DNA of 64,000 bases from Nostoc sp. C052 (GTDB lineage: Bacteria > Cyanobacteriota > Cyanobacteriia > Cyanobacteriales > Nostocaceae): positions 477,558-541,557 of the forward strand of contig NZ_CP040273.1 in assembly GCF_013393905.1 (NCBI RefSeq). Direction: 5' to 3'. The translations under genes and the position numbers were made by a program. The notes below the pieces were generated by a model. The model was not told the origin of the DNA, ran no database searches, and was given only the letters and a program-made list of their open reading frames with translations. Positions 44,702 to 52,628 of this stretch are shown here, piece after piece (positions within the stretch are counted from its first letter, which is position 1; each line of letters starts with the position of its first letter).

Positions 44702-45181
44702 ATGATGACAACTCCAACCCAAGAAGAAATCAGATTAGCAGAAGCCTTACATCACATAGCCCATTGGCGCAGATGGGGGCCTTATTTAAGCGATCGCCAA
44801 TGGGGAAAAGTACGCGAAGACTACAGCCCCAACGGTACAGCCTGGGACTATTTCACCCACGATCAGGCTCGTTCTCGCGCTTACCGTTGGGGTGAAGATG
44901 GAATTTTTGGTATTTCTGATAATCATCAACGCCTTTGTTTTGCGATCGCTCTTTGGAATGGTGAAGATGCTATTCTCAAAGAAAGAATTTTTGGTCTAAC
45001 TGGTAGTGAAGGTAATCACGGTGAAGATGTTAAGGAATATTACTTTTATTTAGACAGCACCCCCACACATTCCTATATGAAAGCGCTGTATAAATATCCT
45101 CAAACAGCCTTTCCCTACTCACAATTAGTTGTAGAGAATCAACGTCGAAATCGTCAAGCGACAAGCATTTGCTGTGAATAA
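44702..45181 (+). pseudogene. N-terminal fragment of a GH63-like glucosidase
   Basis: The 159-residue frame (WRRWGPYLSDRQWGKVREDY, SPNGTAWDYFTHDQARSRAY, FGLTGSEGNHGEDVKEYYFY) matches, from memory, the start of the ~880-residue mannosyl-oligosaccharide-glucosidase-like family of cyanobacteria. After NQRRNRQAT the text departs from the family (SICCE) and stops. The catalytic (alpha/alpha)6 barrel is absent downstream. The start has a ribosome-binding-like AGAGGGTGAG. It is most likely a decayed gene, although a short product could be translated. Confidence 0.6.
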
Positions 45182-45309
45182 GTCAATACAGTTCAGAATG
45201 AGCAACAAAACACTTCTAGAGACGGCGATTTATCGCGCCTCGAAAACCCAAAATTGTTACCAGTAGGCTTTAACCCAAGCGTATTGGGCTATAAGTCTGT
45301 ATCTCAATA

Positions 45310-45411
45310 TAGGGATTCTCATTGATGTGAGGCATACCTGTAGGGGCAATTCATGAATTGCCCCTACACCTTGCAATTTAACGTTGTACTACATTTGAAT
45401 GTGAATCGCTA
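45310..45411. mobile_element. MITE-like element with 10-bp target duplication and central palindrome
   Basis: 102 bp flanked by TATCTCAATA on both sides (45300-45309, 45412-45421). The ends are imperfect inverted repeats (TAGGGATTCTCATT at the left; complement TAGCGATTCACATT at the right, two mismatches of 14). The centre is a perfect 30-bp palindrome at 45339-45368 (half-site TGTAGGGGCAATTCA). It lies 28 bp in front of the egtD start codon, so it probably separates egtD from its ancestral promoter. Near 45215-45242 another dispersed repeat (GGCGATTTATCGCG) occurs. Confidence 0.8.
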
Positions 45412-45448
45412 TATCTCAATACAAAAATAACTCAAGGAGAGTAATAAA

Positions 45449-46465
45449 TTGAGGATTCAACAAAAAGAAGATTCTCGTTTTCGCTGGATTAATTTACATT
45501 CGTCTCAGCTATCAATTCAGGAAGACACAGATATTATTCAAGGACTAAGCAATCAACCTAAAACCTTACCATGCCGTTACTTATACGATGACCAAGGATC
45601 AGAACTATTTGAGCAAATTTGTGAACTGCCAGAATACTATCCAACTCGCACCGAGCAAGCAATTTTAGAAACATCTGCCCTAGAAATCGCCCAAATGACA
45701 GGTTTATGTACCTTGATAGAACTAGGTAGTGGTAGTTCTCGCAAAACTCGGCTATTGTTAGATGCGTACAGTCAATTTCAACAAGAACTGCAATATTTCC
45801 CCATTGATGTTAGTGCCGGAATTCTTCAAGCTACTGCCTTGGATTTACTTCATCAGTACCCGAAATTAAAACTTTGTGGTTTGGCAGGAACTTACGAACA
45901 AGCTCTAGCACAGCTTCCACCTGCTGAATTCGAGAATCGAATGTTAATTTTTTTGGGGAGTACGCTAGGGAATTTAGATGAGCAAGAATGCAGCGACTTT
46001 CTCACTCAAATTAAACTAACATTGAAACCTGGAGAATTCTTTTTATTTGGGGTGGATTTGCAAAAGCCAATAGAAATTATCGAGGCAGCTTATAATGATT
46101 CCCAATCTATAACAGCAGCTTTTAATTTAAATATTTTGCATCATCTCAATCGACGCTTTCAAGGTAATTTTGAAGTCAACCAATTTGAACATTGGGCTTT
46201 CTACAACCCAGTAGCTCACCAAATTGAAATGCATCTACGAAGTCTCAAAAATCAAACCGCAGTCCTAGAAGCTTTGGATTATCAGGTTTCTCTCCAGTCT
46301 GGGGAAACAATTCGTACCGAAATATCCCGCAAGTTTCATCTACCAACTTTAGTTTCTGTTTTAGAGAATTATGCACTCCAGCCATTACAAATCTGGTCAG
46401 ATTCTCAAGGTTGGTTCGGCTTAATATTATGCCAACGTCAGCCTACCAGTCATGAATATCTATAA
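45449..46465 (+). CDS. egtD: L-histidine N-alpha-methyltransferase (EgtD-like)
   Basis: SAM-dependent enzyme trimethylating histidine to hercynine in ergothioneine synthesis. The family text FEQICELPEYYPTRTEQAIL is at about 52-71, the SAM-binding LIELGSGSSRKTRLLLDA near 91-108 and LIFLGSTLGNLDEQE near 168. The substrate-site IEMHLRSL segment and the GETIRTEISRKF motif (about 291-302) are intact. The start is TTG at 45449, supported by the ribosome-binding site AAGGAGA eight bases upstream. EgtB, often adjacent in cyanobacteria, is not in this window. A MITE lies directly upstream. Confidence 0.88.
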   Translation: MRIQQKEDSRFRWINLHSSQLSIQEDTDIIQGLSNQPKTLPCRYLYDDQGSELFEQICELPEYYPTRTEQAILETSALEIAQMTGLCTLIELGSGSSRKTRLLLDAYSQFQQELQYFPIDVSAGILQATALDLLHQYPKLKLCGLAGTYEQALAQLPPAEFENRMLIFLGSTLGNLDEQECSDFLTQIKLTLKPGEFFLFGVDLQKPIEIIEAAYNDSQSITAAFNLNILHHLNRRFQGNFEVNQFEHWAFYNPVAHQIEMHLRSLKNQTAVLEALDYQVSLQSGETIRTEISRKFHLPTLVSVLENYALQPLQIWSDSQGWFGLILCQRQPTSHEYL

Positions 46466-46469
46466 GCAG

Positions 46470-46538
46470 AAAAATACTTCTGTCCAAAGTTTTTATCGCA
46501 GAGTTGGTTTTGAAGATTGCTATCTAATGACAAAATAG
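46470..46538 (+). pseudogene. C-terminal relic of a GNAT acetyltransferase
   Basis: Between egtD and msrA a 22-codon open stretch reads NTSVQSFYRRVGFEDCYLMTK and stops. It has the typical end of a GNAT acetyltransferase (SIRFYEKVGF-type motif) but lacks everything before it and has no start codon. Confidence 0.35.
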
Positions 46539-46587
46539 CTGAATAAACTCGGTTCTTCGTCTATTAAATAAAGGAGTTCACAACCTC

Positions 46588-47265
46588 ATGTCAATTTATA
46601 ACTTTACTCTCTCCCGTCAGTTATTACGCAACTTGTCCATCATTTCGCTGACTTTTGTACTCCTATACGGTGCATCTCGTCTGATGCTTTCTGCTCCCGC
46701 CACTGATATTTCGACTGTTGCACCGCAGGGAAAGCAAGTAGCGGTTTTCGCTGGTGGCTGCTACTGGGAAATGTCAGCAGTTTTTGAGCATCTATTAGGT
46801 GTTTCTGATGTCGTTTCTGGCTTTTCTGGGGGTGATGCAATAACCGCAGACTACACACTTGTCAGTGCTGGATTAACTAATCATGCTGAATCCGTAAAAA
46901 TCACTTATGATCCATCAAAAATATCATATAATCAGCTTCTAAAAGTCTACTTTTTGGTAGCCCATGACCCGACAGAGTTAAATCGACAAGGCCCAGACTC
47001 AGGTAAGCAATATCGTTCGGCGATCTTTTTTGCTAACGATGAGCAGAAACAGGCTGCACAAGAATATATCGCTCAACTCAACAAATCGCGAATCTTCGAT
47101 AAGCCAATTGTGACGAAATTAGATCCTTTGAAAGGTTTTTATCAGGCGGCAGCATCCCATCAGAATTATATCGTGCATCATCCGAGCGATCGCTATGTGG
47201 TAGTGAATGACTTGCCGAAACTGGCTAAACTTCAAGCAAAGTTCCCTAATATGTATAGCAAGTAA
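46588..47265 (+). CDS. msrA: Exported peptide methionine sulfoxide reductase A
   Basis: Repairs methionine S-sulfoxide in proteins. An N-terminal hydrophobic signal or anchor (LSIISLTFVLLYGASRLML) directs it to the periplasm or lumen. The catalytic Cys is in FAGGCYWEMSAVF (near residue 58); the usual GCFWG reads GCYWE. Conserved GFSGG, TNHAESVKITYDP and the YRSAIFF segment follow. 225 residues, with no MsrB fusion. It is convergent with a second, cytoplasmic msrA gene 49 bp away, giving the cell compartment-specific versions. A GGGGAT/ATCCCC hairpin lies between the stop codons. Confidence 0.88.
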   Translation: MSIYNFTLSRQLLRNLSIISLTFVLLYGASRLMLSAPATDISTVAPQGKQVAVFAGGCYWEMSAVFEHLLGVSDVVSGFSGGDAITADYTLVSAGLTNHAESVKITYDPSKISYNQLLKVYFLVAHDPTELNRQGPDSGKQYRSAIFFANDEQKQAAQEYIAQLNKSRIFDKPIVTKLDPLKGFYQAAASHQNYIVHHPSDRYVVVNDLPKLAKLQAKFPNMYSK

Positions 47266-47314
47266 GGGGATTTGCAGCATTCAGCTTTTAAGATCCCCTC
47301 AATCCAGTAAAAGA

Positions 47315-47806
47315 TTAACCTATCCTGTAAGACGCTCGTCCATGCTTCTTTTGATATTGCTGATGATACTCTTCTGCTCTATAGAATTGTGATGCAGCTA
47401 CAATCTCCGTCACAATTGGATTTTTGTGATAACGAGAACTATTTTCAAGCTGCTCTTTGGAGGCTCTTGCTAATAATTCCTGCTCTGGAGTGTGGAAAAA
47501 TATCACTGACCGATATTGAGAACCAACATCTAGCTCCTGATGGTTTGATACTGTGGGATTGTGCTTATTCCAAAACACATTTAGCAGTTCATTATAAGAT
47601 ACTATTGCTGGATTGTATTCCACTTCCACTACCTCAGCGTGTCCAGTTTTTCCTCTACAGACATCTTCGTAGGTTGGATTATCAAAGTGTCCGCCACTGT
47701 AACCAACTGCTGTAGAAGTTACTCCTTTTACTTGACGAAATGCTGCTTCAACTCCCCAGAAACAGCCTGCTCCAAATGTCGCTTTTTGTAGATTAGCGTT
47801 TTGCAT
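47315..47806 (-). CDS. msrA: Cytoplasmic peptide methionine sulfoxide reductase A
   Basis: 163-residue MsrA without signal peptide. The catalytic motif is FGAGCFWGVEAAF (Cys 14), followed by YSGGHFDNPTYEDVCRGKTG, HAEVVEVEYNP and SQYRSVIFFHT, all canonical. The C-terminal EYHQQYQKKHGRASYRIG lacks the recycling cysteines of some MsrA enzymes, so thioredoxin may act directly, possibly through the Cys in EDVCRGK. It is tail-to-tail with the exported msrA. Confidence 0.92.
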   Translation of the reverse strand: MQNANLQKATFGAGCFWGVEAAFRQVKGVTSTAVGYSGGHFDNPTYEDVCRGKTGHAEVVEVEYNPAIVSYNELLNVFWNKHNPTVSNHQELDVGSQYRSVIFFHTPEQELLARASKEQLENSSRYHKNPIVTEIVAASQFYRAEEYHQQYQKKHGRASYRIG

Positions 47807-48157
47807 ATCTTTGACAACTCTTTTATGATAATTTTAAATGAAACTCATCAAATCAGACAGATACTTTATAAGTAAATATTTTCTCAATACTGCCTGATTG
47901 ATTTTAATTATTAGAGTGACAGATTATCCTGAGATGAGTATAGTATAAAACTGAATATTATCTAAGAATTGGAAAAAATAGTGAAATCTAAAATTAATAT
48001 ACTGCTACCGCAGGGCAGAATTAAAAATGAATGCAGCATTAAACATTTCATGGTTACTGAGCTTGCCGTAAAGCCTGCGGCATAGCTACGCTTAAGGCGT
48101 AGCCTCTCGAAGAGTTGTATTGATTTGGAATGGGTGGTTTATTTACGCCGTACTGTA
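47807..48157. other. Intergenic region with dispersed repeats
   Basis: About 350 bp. Around 48060-48115 is a palindromic GC-rich repeat (CATAGCTACGCTTAAGGCG), and 48132-48160 is the second copy of the repeat seen at 8811-8841. No gene is seen. The right end carries the tail of the peroxiredoxin gene. Confidence 0.5.
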
Positions 48158-48754
48158 CTAGCTTTTGCTAACTATAGGAATATTTCTTAGAATACTCACT
48201 ATTTCAATTGGGTCTAACCGTTTAGTATAATCTGCATCAACAAAAGCATAAACGATTTTTCCGTCTCGATCAACTACAAATGTAGCTGGAATAGGTAGTT
48301 CAAAAGATTCATCTCCATTGTATCTAGGTAACACATGACCCTTTGACTCTAATATAGGTCTTAGATACTCCGGGATTTGAAACACAATTCCAAATTGACG
48401 AGCAATCATATTGCTGCGATCGCTCAATACTTCATAAGTTAGTTCATGTTTTTCTACAGTTGATATGGTATGACGAGTAGTTTGAGGTGAAATAGCAATT
48501 ATTGATGCTCCTAATGTTTTAATTGCAGGTAATGCTTGTTGGAGTCCTGCTAGTTCCAAGTTACAGAAAGGACACCAAGAACCTCGAAAAAAGGAAATAA
48601 CTACAGGCCCACTAACTAGTAGTTTTTGTAATTCTACTGCTTCGCTGAAAGCATTAGGTAGAATGAAATTAGGAATAATATCTCCTACCTTCAAAGTTTG
48701 GTCAATTATACCTGAATAAATTAGCTCATTTTTGATAGACTCTGTAAAATTCAT
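48158..48754 (-). CDS. Peroxiredoxin-like AhpC/TSA-family protein
   Basis: Thioredoxin-fold peroxidase of 198 residues. The active-site segment FRGSWCPFCNLELAGL (near residue 57-72) has peroxidatic and resolving-type cysteines in a C-x-x-C arrangement, as in the PRX-like/BCP group. Preceding text VGDIIPNFILPNAF and the later SDRSNMIARQFGIVF and IPATFVVDRDGKIVYAFVDADYTKR are typical of the family. It is cytoplasmic and monocistronic. Together with the two msrA genes and egtD it forms a local oxidative-damage defence set. Confidence 0.88.
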   Translation of the reverse strand: MNFTESIKNELIYSGIIDQTLKVGDIIPNFILPNAFSEAVELQKLLVSGPVVISFFRGSWCPFCNLELAGLQQALPAIKTLGASIIAISPQTTRHTISTVEKHELTYEVLSDRSNMIARQFGIVFQIPEYLRPILESKGHVLPRYNGDESFELPIPATFVVDRDGKIVYAFVDADYTKRLDPIEIVSILRNIPIVSKS

Positions 48755-49111
48755 CGTAATTTTCCTGAAAGTTAACTTATACTTTTATGTACCTTTCTAG
48801 ATAAATACTGTTGCAGTGAATTTACTGAAATGAGAAAAATAGACCATTGGATTTGCATTACTGGGATAATTGCTTTAGGTTCCAAGGCATGATTATCATC
48901 TACTATTCTTGTTGTTTTTATACACGTTAAGCCATCCGTTCAATAAGCCGGGAATAATCCTTTCAGCACAAGTGTTTTCGCCGCTTAGTAGGGGAGCATA
49001 ATAACGGCTTGAAACTGAAGCGATCGCTTACCGCTTTCATACAACAAGTTATTTATTGCACTATTGCATTGTGTATTTGTTGGATTAACCTATTGTTTCC
49101 TCACTGCACCA
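48755..49111. other. Intergenic region, no gene seen
   Basis: About 355 bp between the peroxiredoxin gene and the plasmid-like gene, both on the minus strand. One HIP1 octamer lies near 49020. No repeat or frame could be supported. Confidence 0.4.
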
Positions 49112-50053
49112 TCATTTCTGTTGCCTCCACTCGATTTTGTACTCCCGTTCCATAGCCGCCAGCAGCTTCGCTTGCAACGAAGATAAATAAGGTTTAGCTT
49201 GTTTCCCCAACCCCTGCAACAGCCAATCCACAGAAGAGTCACGGCTGGCCACTTGATGCAACTGCTGTAACCTCACACATAGCTGCTGCATGAATTGGCA
49301 ATCTTCATCAAGCAATTCCAGTGATTTCAGGTGTTCAATCTTCACGGTATAATCGCCGTCCCATGTCTGGACTGTACAACTATATTCGCCAACATGAGTT
49401 ACCACGCCCCAATAACCGCCTTTACCTCTCAGTTCCGGGTTATCTTTTGGCAGAAGAATGCAAATTTCACCAATATGGTAAGGATTGGGTACTTTCGTCC
49501 TTTCGCGTATCCTATCTACAACATCTTTCACGATACGACCAGAGGGAATCTTATTGCCAGCTTGTTCTACTGCCTGCTGCCAGACATCCGCTTGCACAGT
49601 CGGTTCCAACTCTGCTTTCGCCAAAAAGCGCAATTGTCGTTCGTTGGTCGGCATTGGAATTTGCCGACCATTGGTCGGCAAAAACTTTTGAAGATTCCCA
49701 TAAACCACAGTTGCCGAAATCTTCAAGTACGCCACGTCACGACTATAATTGAAGCGTTCGCGGCAGTATTCTTCAAAAGTACGGTGTGTGGAACGATACA
49801 GCCGTCTGTCCCTTAACTCCATCAACGCTTGTCCTGCCTCCAAAAATGCTCTCTCCACACGGCGTTCCAAGTGTAGGCGTAAGCTTTGTTCTTCAAGAGT
49901 CAACTCTCTTATTTCAACAGCAGTAACCGTAATCGTTGCTGAGGCTGGGTTGTATTGTTCAGAAGTATTTTCCTTTACAGAGTCGGCGGCTGGCTTTGGT
50001 TCCTCAGATGCCCCAGGGATAACTTTCTTGCGTCTGGATGGTGGTTTGTTCAT
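49112..50053 (-). CDS. Plasmid/ICE-type hypothetical protein
   Basis: 313-residue protein of unknown biochemical function. A basic, disordered N-terminus is followed by a helical region (LHLERRVERAFLEAGQALME, THRTFEEYCRERFNYSRDVA) resembling plasmid-encoded helix-turn-helix proteins, then the family text IPMPTNERQLRFLAKAELEP and a C-terminal SH3-like part (GGYWGVVTHVGEYSCTVQTW). From memory, relatives occur on Nostoc plasmids and integrative elements. The TTG at 50086 was rejected: GGAGG seven bases before the ATG at 50053 marks the start. A perfect TTTGCCGACC/GGTCGGCAAA inverted repeat with a 3-base loop lies within the gene near 49662. Confidence 0.6.
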   Translation of the reverse strand: MNKPPSRRKKVIPGASEEPKPAADSVKENTSEQYNPASATITVTAVEIRELTLEEQSLRLHLERRVERAFLEAGQALMELRDRRLYRSTHRTFEEYCRERFNYSRDVAYLKISATVVYGNLQKFLPTNGRQIPMPTNERQLRFLAKAELEPTVQADVWQQAVEQAGNKIPSGRIVKDVVDRIRERTKVPNPYHIGEICILLPKDNPELRGKGGYWGVVTHVGEYSCTVQTWDGDYTVKIEHLKSLELLDEDCQFMQQLCVRLQQLHQVASRDSSVDWLLQGLGKQAKPYLSSLQAKLLAAMEREYKIEWRQQK

Positions 50054-50335
50054 TATTCCACCTCCAGGCTGACAGCAGCCGAACAAATATTGAGTTGTGT
50101 CATCATAGAATATATGTTTTTTATCTATCCCCCCAACCTGTATGAAGGATGGGGTTTTTCGTTGCTTTTTATATTTTGCAGCCTTAAAGCACTACCAAAT
50201 ATAAAACTCATTGAAAAATCTCATAGAGCAATTATCAAAAAAAAAACACTACACCAGAGCCACCATAACAACAAAATACTGTTTGGGCGTATTCTAGAAA
50301 ATACCCTCTTCAACACACGTGTAAAACAACGGCTA

Positions 50336-50806
50336 ATGCTTGATTATTTGACCGCGAGTATTGCATTTTGGATGACTTTGTTTGGAGTACAAGAGTCGTT
50401 GTTAGAATTTCGCCTGGGTTATCTCGGTCGTTACTGGTTTCTTGCGATTAGTGCTAGCTTACTCCTGAGCTTTTTGCTCTCTGCCCCGATTACGATCGCA
50501 CTAATCATTAAATTTGGAGTAGATCCTTTCACTTGGACAGGTAATGTTATTCTTTGTGCGATCGCTGCCGTCATCTTTGGTGTGATTCTCAGTCTGGCGC
50601 AATGGCTGATACTCCGTCAATCCGAGATGACACCAAGAGTCTTTGCACTGATCAATACTGTTATTGGAATTCTCGTCTACTTCCTACTGGTGTGGCTCAA
50701 TGAGGGTAGTATATATCTAATATGGCTATCAAACACCCTTTTTTCCTTGCACTCTTACCGCTCTCGATTATCTGCGTTGGTACGAGTTCTGGCTCTGCAA
50801 TGCTGA
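50336..50806 (+). CDS. Small polytopic membrane protein
   Basis: 156 residues with about four hydrophobic segments (AFWMTLFGVQESLLEF, YWFLAISASLLLSFLLSA, VILCAIAAVIFGVILSLAQW, VIGILVYFLLVWL). Its family was not recognised; the AQWLILRQ text resembles small integral membrane proteins common in cyanobacteria. The open frame extends further upstream to 49955 across the plasmid-like gene on the other strand; the ATG at 50336 was chosen because the hydrophobic protein-like part begins there. The last 85 bp overlap the secreted thioredoxin gene, and the C-terminal SLHSYRSRLSALVRV looks non-native, suggesting that this gene is truncated or frameshifted. Confidence 0.5.
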   Translation: MLDYLTASIAFWMTLFGVQESLLEFRLGYLGRYWFLAISASLLLSFLLSAPITIALIIKFGVDPFTWTGNVILCAIAAVIFGVILSLAQWLILRQSEMTPRVFALINTVIGILVYFLLVWLNEGSIYLIWLSNTLFSLHSYRSRLSALVRVLALQC

Positions 50807-51237
50807 CAGATATCGCTCAACAAACAGACAACCAAAAGTCCCCATCAATTATTTTCTTCCTGCCCAAAGAACGGCCTCAGACTGGAGTCGGTTGGGAAAT
50901 CACCACCACTTCTGGGGAGGCAGAACTAGCCTTGGCGAAGCATTTGGTGAACATCGGTGCAAAAGAATACGTCGCTTGGTGGTGTCCTCACTGTCATGAA
51001 CAAAAATTACTCTTTGGTAAAGAAGCCTACGAGATCATCAACAACAGCATCAAAGTGGAGTGCGATAAGAGAGGTATCAATCCCCACCCAGATTTGTGCA
51101 ATGCGGCGAAAGTCCCAGGTGTACCAACTTGGGTTATCAATGGACATCAGTATAGTGGCGTGCAAAACCTTAAGGATCTTGCGAAAGCTTCTGGCTACAA
51201 GGGGGATATGAACTTTCGTTACATCCAAAGCGAATAA
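50722..51237 (+). CDS. Exported thioredoxin-fold protein (VKOR-type Trx domain)
   Basis: 171 residues with a signal peptide (FFLALLPLSIICVGTSSGSA). The domain begins LALAKHLVNIGAKEYVAWWC and has the redox motif CPHC (Cys near 89 and 92), then KVECDKRGINPHPDLCNAAK with two further cysteines and the cis-Pro VPGVPTWVINGHQYSG. This matches the thioredoxin-like domain fused to vitamin K epoxide reductase (VKOR) in cyanobacteria, but the membrane VKOR domain is missing. It would catalyse disulfide formation or isomerisation in the periplasm. A small membrane protein gene overlaps its start; it is not recognisable as VKOR. Confidence 0.8.
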   Translation: MAIKHPFFLALLPLSIICVGTSSGSAMLTDIAQQTDNQKSPSIIFFLPKERPQTGVGWEITTTSGEAELALAKHLVNIGAKEYVAWWCPHCHEQKLLFGKEAYEIINNSIKVECDKRGINPHPDLCNAAKVPGVPTWVINGHQYSGVQNLKDLAKASGYKGDMNFRYIQSE

Positions 51238-51985
51238 AGAGTATATTTGCTTTTTAAGCTGAAGGCAAAGTTTTTGGTTGTTGAGAAAGTTGAGCATATA
51301 TGTTTAAAGATTAACCGTTCTCGCAACTGACAGTCATAAGCTTTCCTGTTTATCAAAATTTTCTCAGGGTTTAAACATCTAATATCAAGCTAATAAATGT
51401 TTGCAGCTTAAGTTCACGATAAAAATCATGATTTTCCCTTGCTAACGTAGTCCGAAATTAGCAATTCTGACAAAAGAAGGTTTTGTCGCAAAAAACTACT
51501 TTTGTCAGTAGTTAGCAATGCTGTCAATAATAATACAAGCAACTGCTTTCAATGAAGAACAATTGTCTGTTGTGTTTCCTGTGTTCCCGATTTAGCTGAG
51601 TTTCCCTAATTTTTATGAGTTACAAAAAATACATTGCTGCCATTCCAAAAATTGCCAAATTAAAGCTTATAAGCAAAGGCAGTATCCGCGATCGCAACCT
51701 ACAGATACCTGATACTGCTAACTTCAACACCTATACTAACGCTTGAATACGTAACAAGCACCATGCAGACTTAGTTGGTGGGCTGGTTGTGGTTGGTTGT
51801 GGTTAAAAAATATCAAAGTACTTTAGTAATGAAATACTGGTGCGCTCAAGGATCAAACAAAAGTAGCTCTTTTGCAGTGTCGGCGCATCTAAAGCACTCA
51901 CAAAAAATTGACAAAACCCATAATTTTGGTAAAAAAAATTCAACCATTCAAGGTACATTGCGATTGTCCAATTATGGCTTGACAA
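51238..51985. other. Long intergenic region with repeated short boxes
   Basis: About 750 bp without a gene. At 51458-51526 two direct repeats (TTAGCAATTCTGACA and TTAGCAATGCTGTCA) enclose three TGACAAAA-like boxes in both orientations. Near 51780-51803 GGTTGTGGTT is tandemly repeated. A short frame at 51775-51999 has no protein-like features. Confidence 0.55.
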
Positions 51986-52453
51986 ATGATACAGTGTAAT
52001 TTTTCGTTGCCACCTGAGTATGTTCTTCGTAAAGCCAAGCCTTTTGATATGTGGTTAATAGTATTTTTTGTGTTTAGAGCAAGGCTAGACCCCAGTCAAT
52101 TAAGATGGCAGCAATTTTGGGTCATTGAATGTGATGGACATTTAGTAGCCTTCGGACAGCTCCGAAACTTTCACTTAGCACAAGAGCTAGGCAGTTTATT
52201 TGTTGCACCGGCTTGGCGAAACCGTGGTTTAGGGACTGTTCTAATACAGCATTTAATTAATCAAGCTAGTCAACCGCTTTATTTAAAATGCTTAAAACAT
52301 CAATTGGTGAACTTTTACATTAAAATAGGCTTTGTATCCGTTAATTTTAAAGATTTACCACCATCCCTCAAACCAAAGTTTGGACTATCCCAATTACGAA
52401 AGAGGTTAACGAAAGCTTTTGTGCTGTTTATGAAGTATGAATATCCCAACTGA
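51986..52453 (+). CDS. GNAT-family N-acetyltransferase
   Basis: 155-residue acetyl-CoA-dependent transferase. The central text LGSLFVAPAWRNRGLGTVLI is the acetyl-CoA loop motif (R-x-x-G-x-G; here RNRGLG). NFYIKIGFVSV matches the C-terminal motif B. The N-terminus is rather hydrophobic (WLIVFFVFRARLDP). The acceptor substrate is unknown: amino acids, peptides and antibiotics are possible. It is a single gene between repeat-rich spacers. Confidence 0.82.
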   Translation: MIQCNFSLPPEYVLRKAKPFDMWLIVFFVFRARLDPSQLRWQQFWVIECDGHLVAFGQLRNFHLAQELGSLFVAPAWRNRGLGTVLIQHLINQASQPLYLKCLKHQLVNFYIKIGFVSVNFKDLPPSLKPKFGLSQLRKRLTKAFVLFMKYEYPN

Positions 52454-52628
52454 GCGCTTATTAAGATTAAGCTTGATCGCTGTATTGTACTATTTCAATT
52501 ACTCAATTACGAATATTTAAGTTGCACAATAATGCTATATTCTTGTGCGCCATTTAGATGAACTGGCTGACTTTACAAGTTTTAACCTACAAGTATTCAA
52601 ACCTTATTTTAAATATGAAAGAGGTCTT

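Noticed and set aside
49955..50335. Upstream extension of the small membrane protein frame
   Set aside because: It overlaps the plasmid-like gene on the other strand, whose start has a good ribosome-binding site, and has unstructured composition.
51775..51999. 74-codon frame before the GNAT gene
   Set aside because: It runs through the GGTTGTGGTT tandem repeat and overlaps the GNAT start, with no protein-like features.
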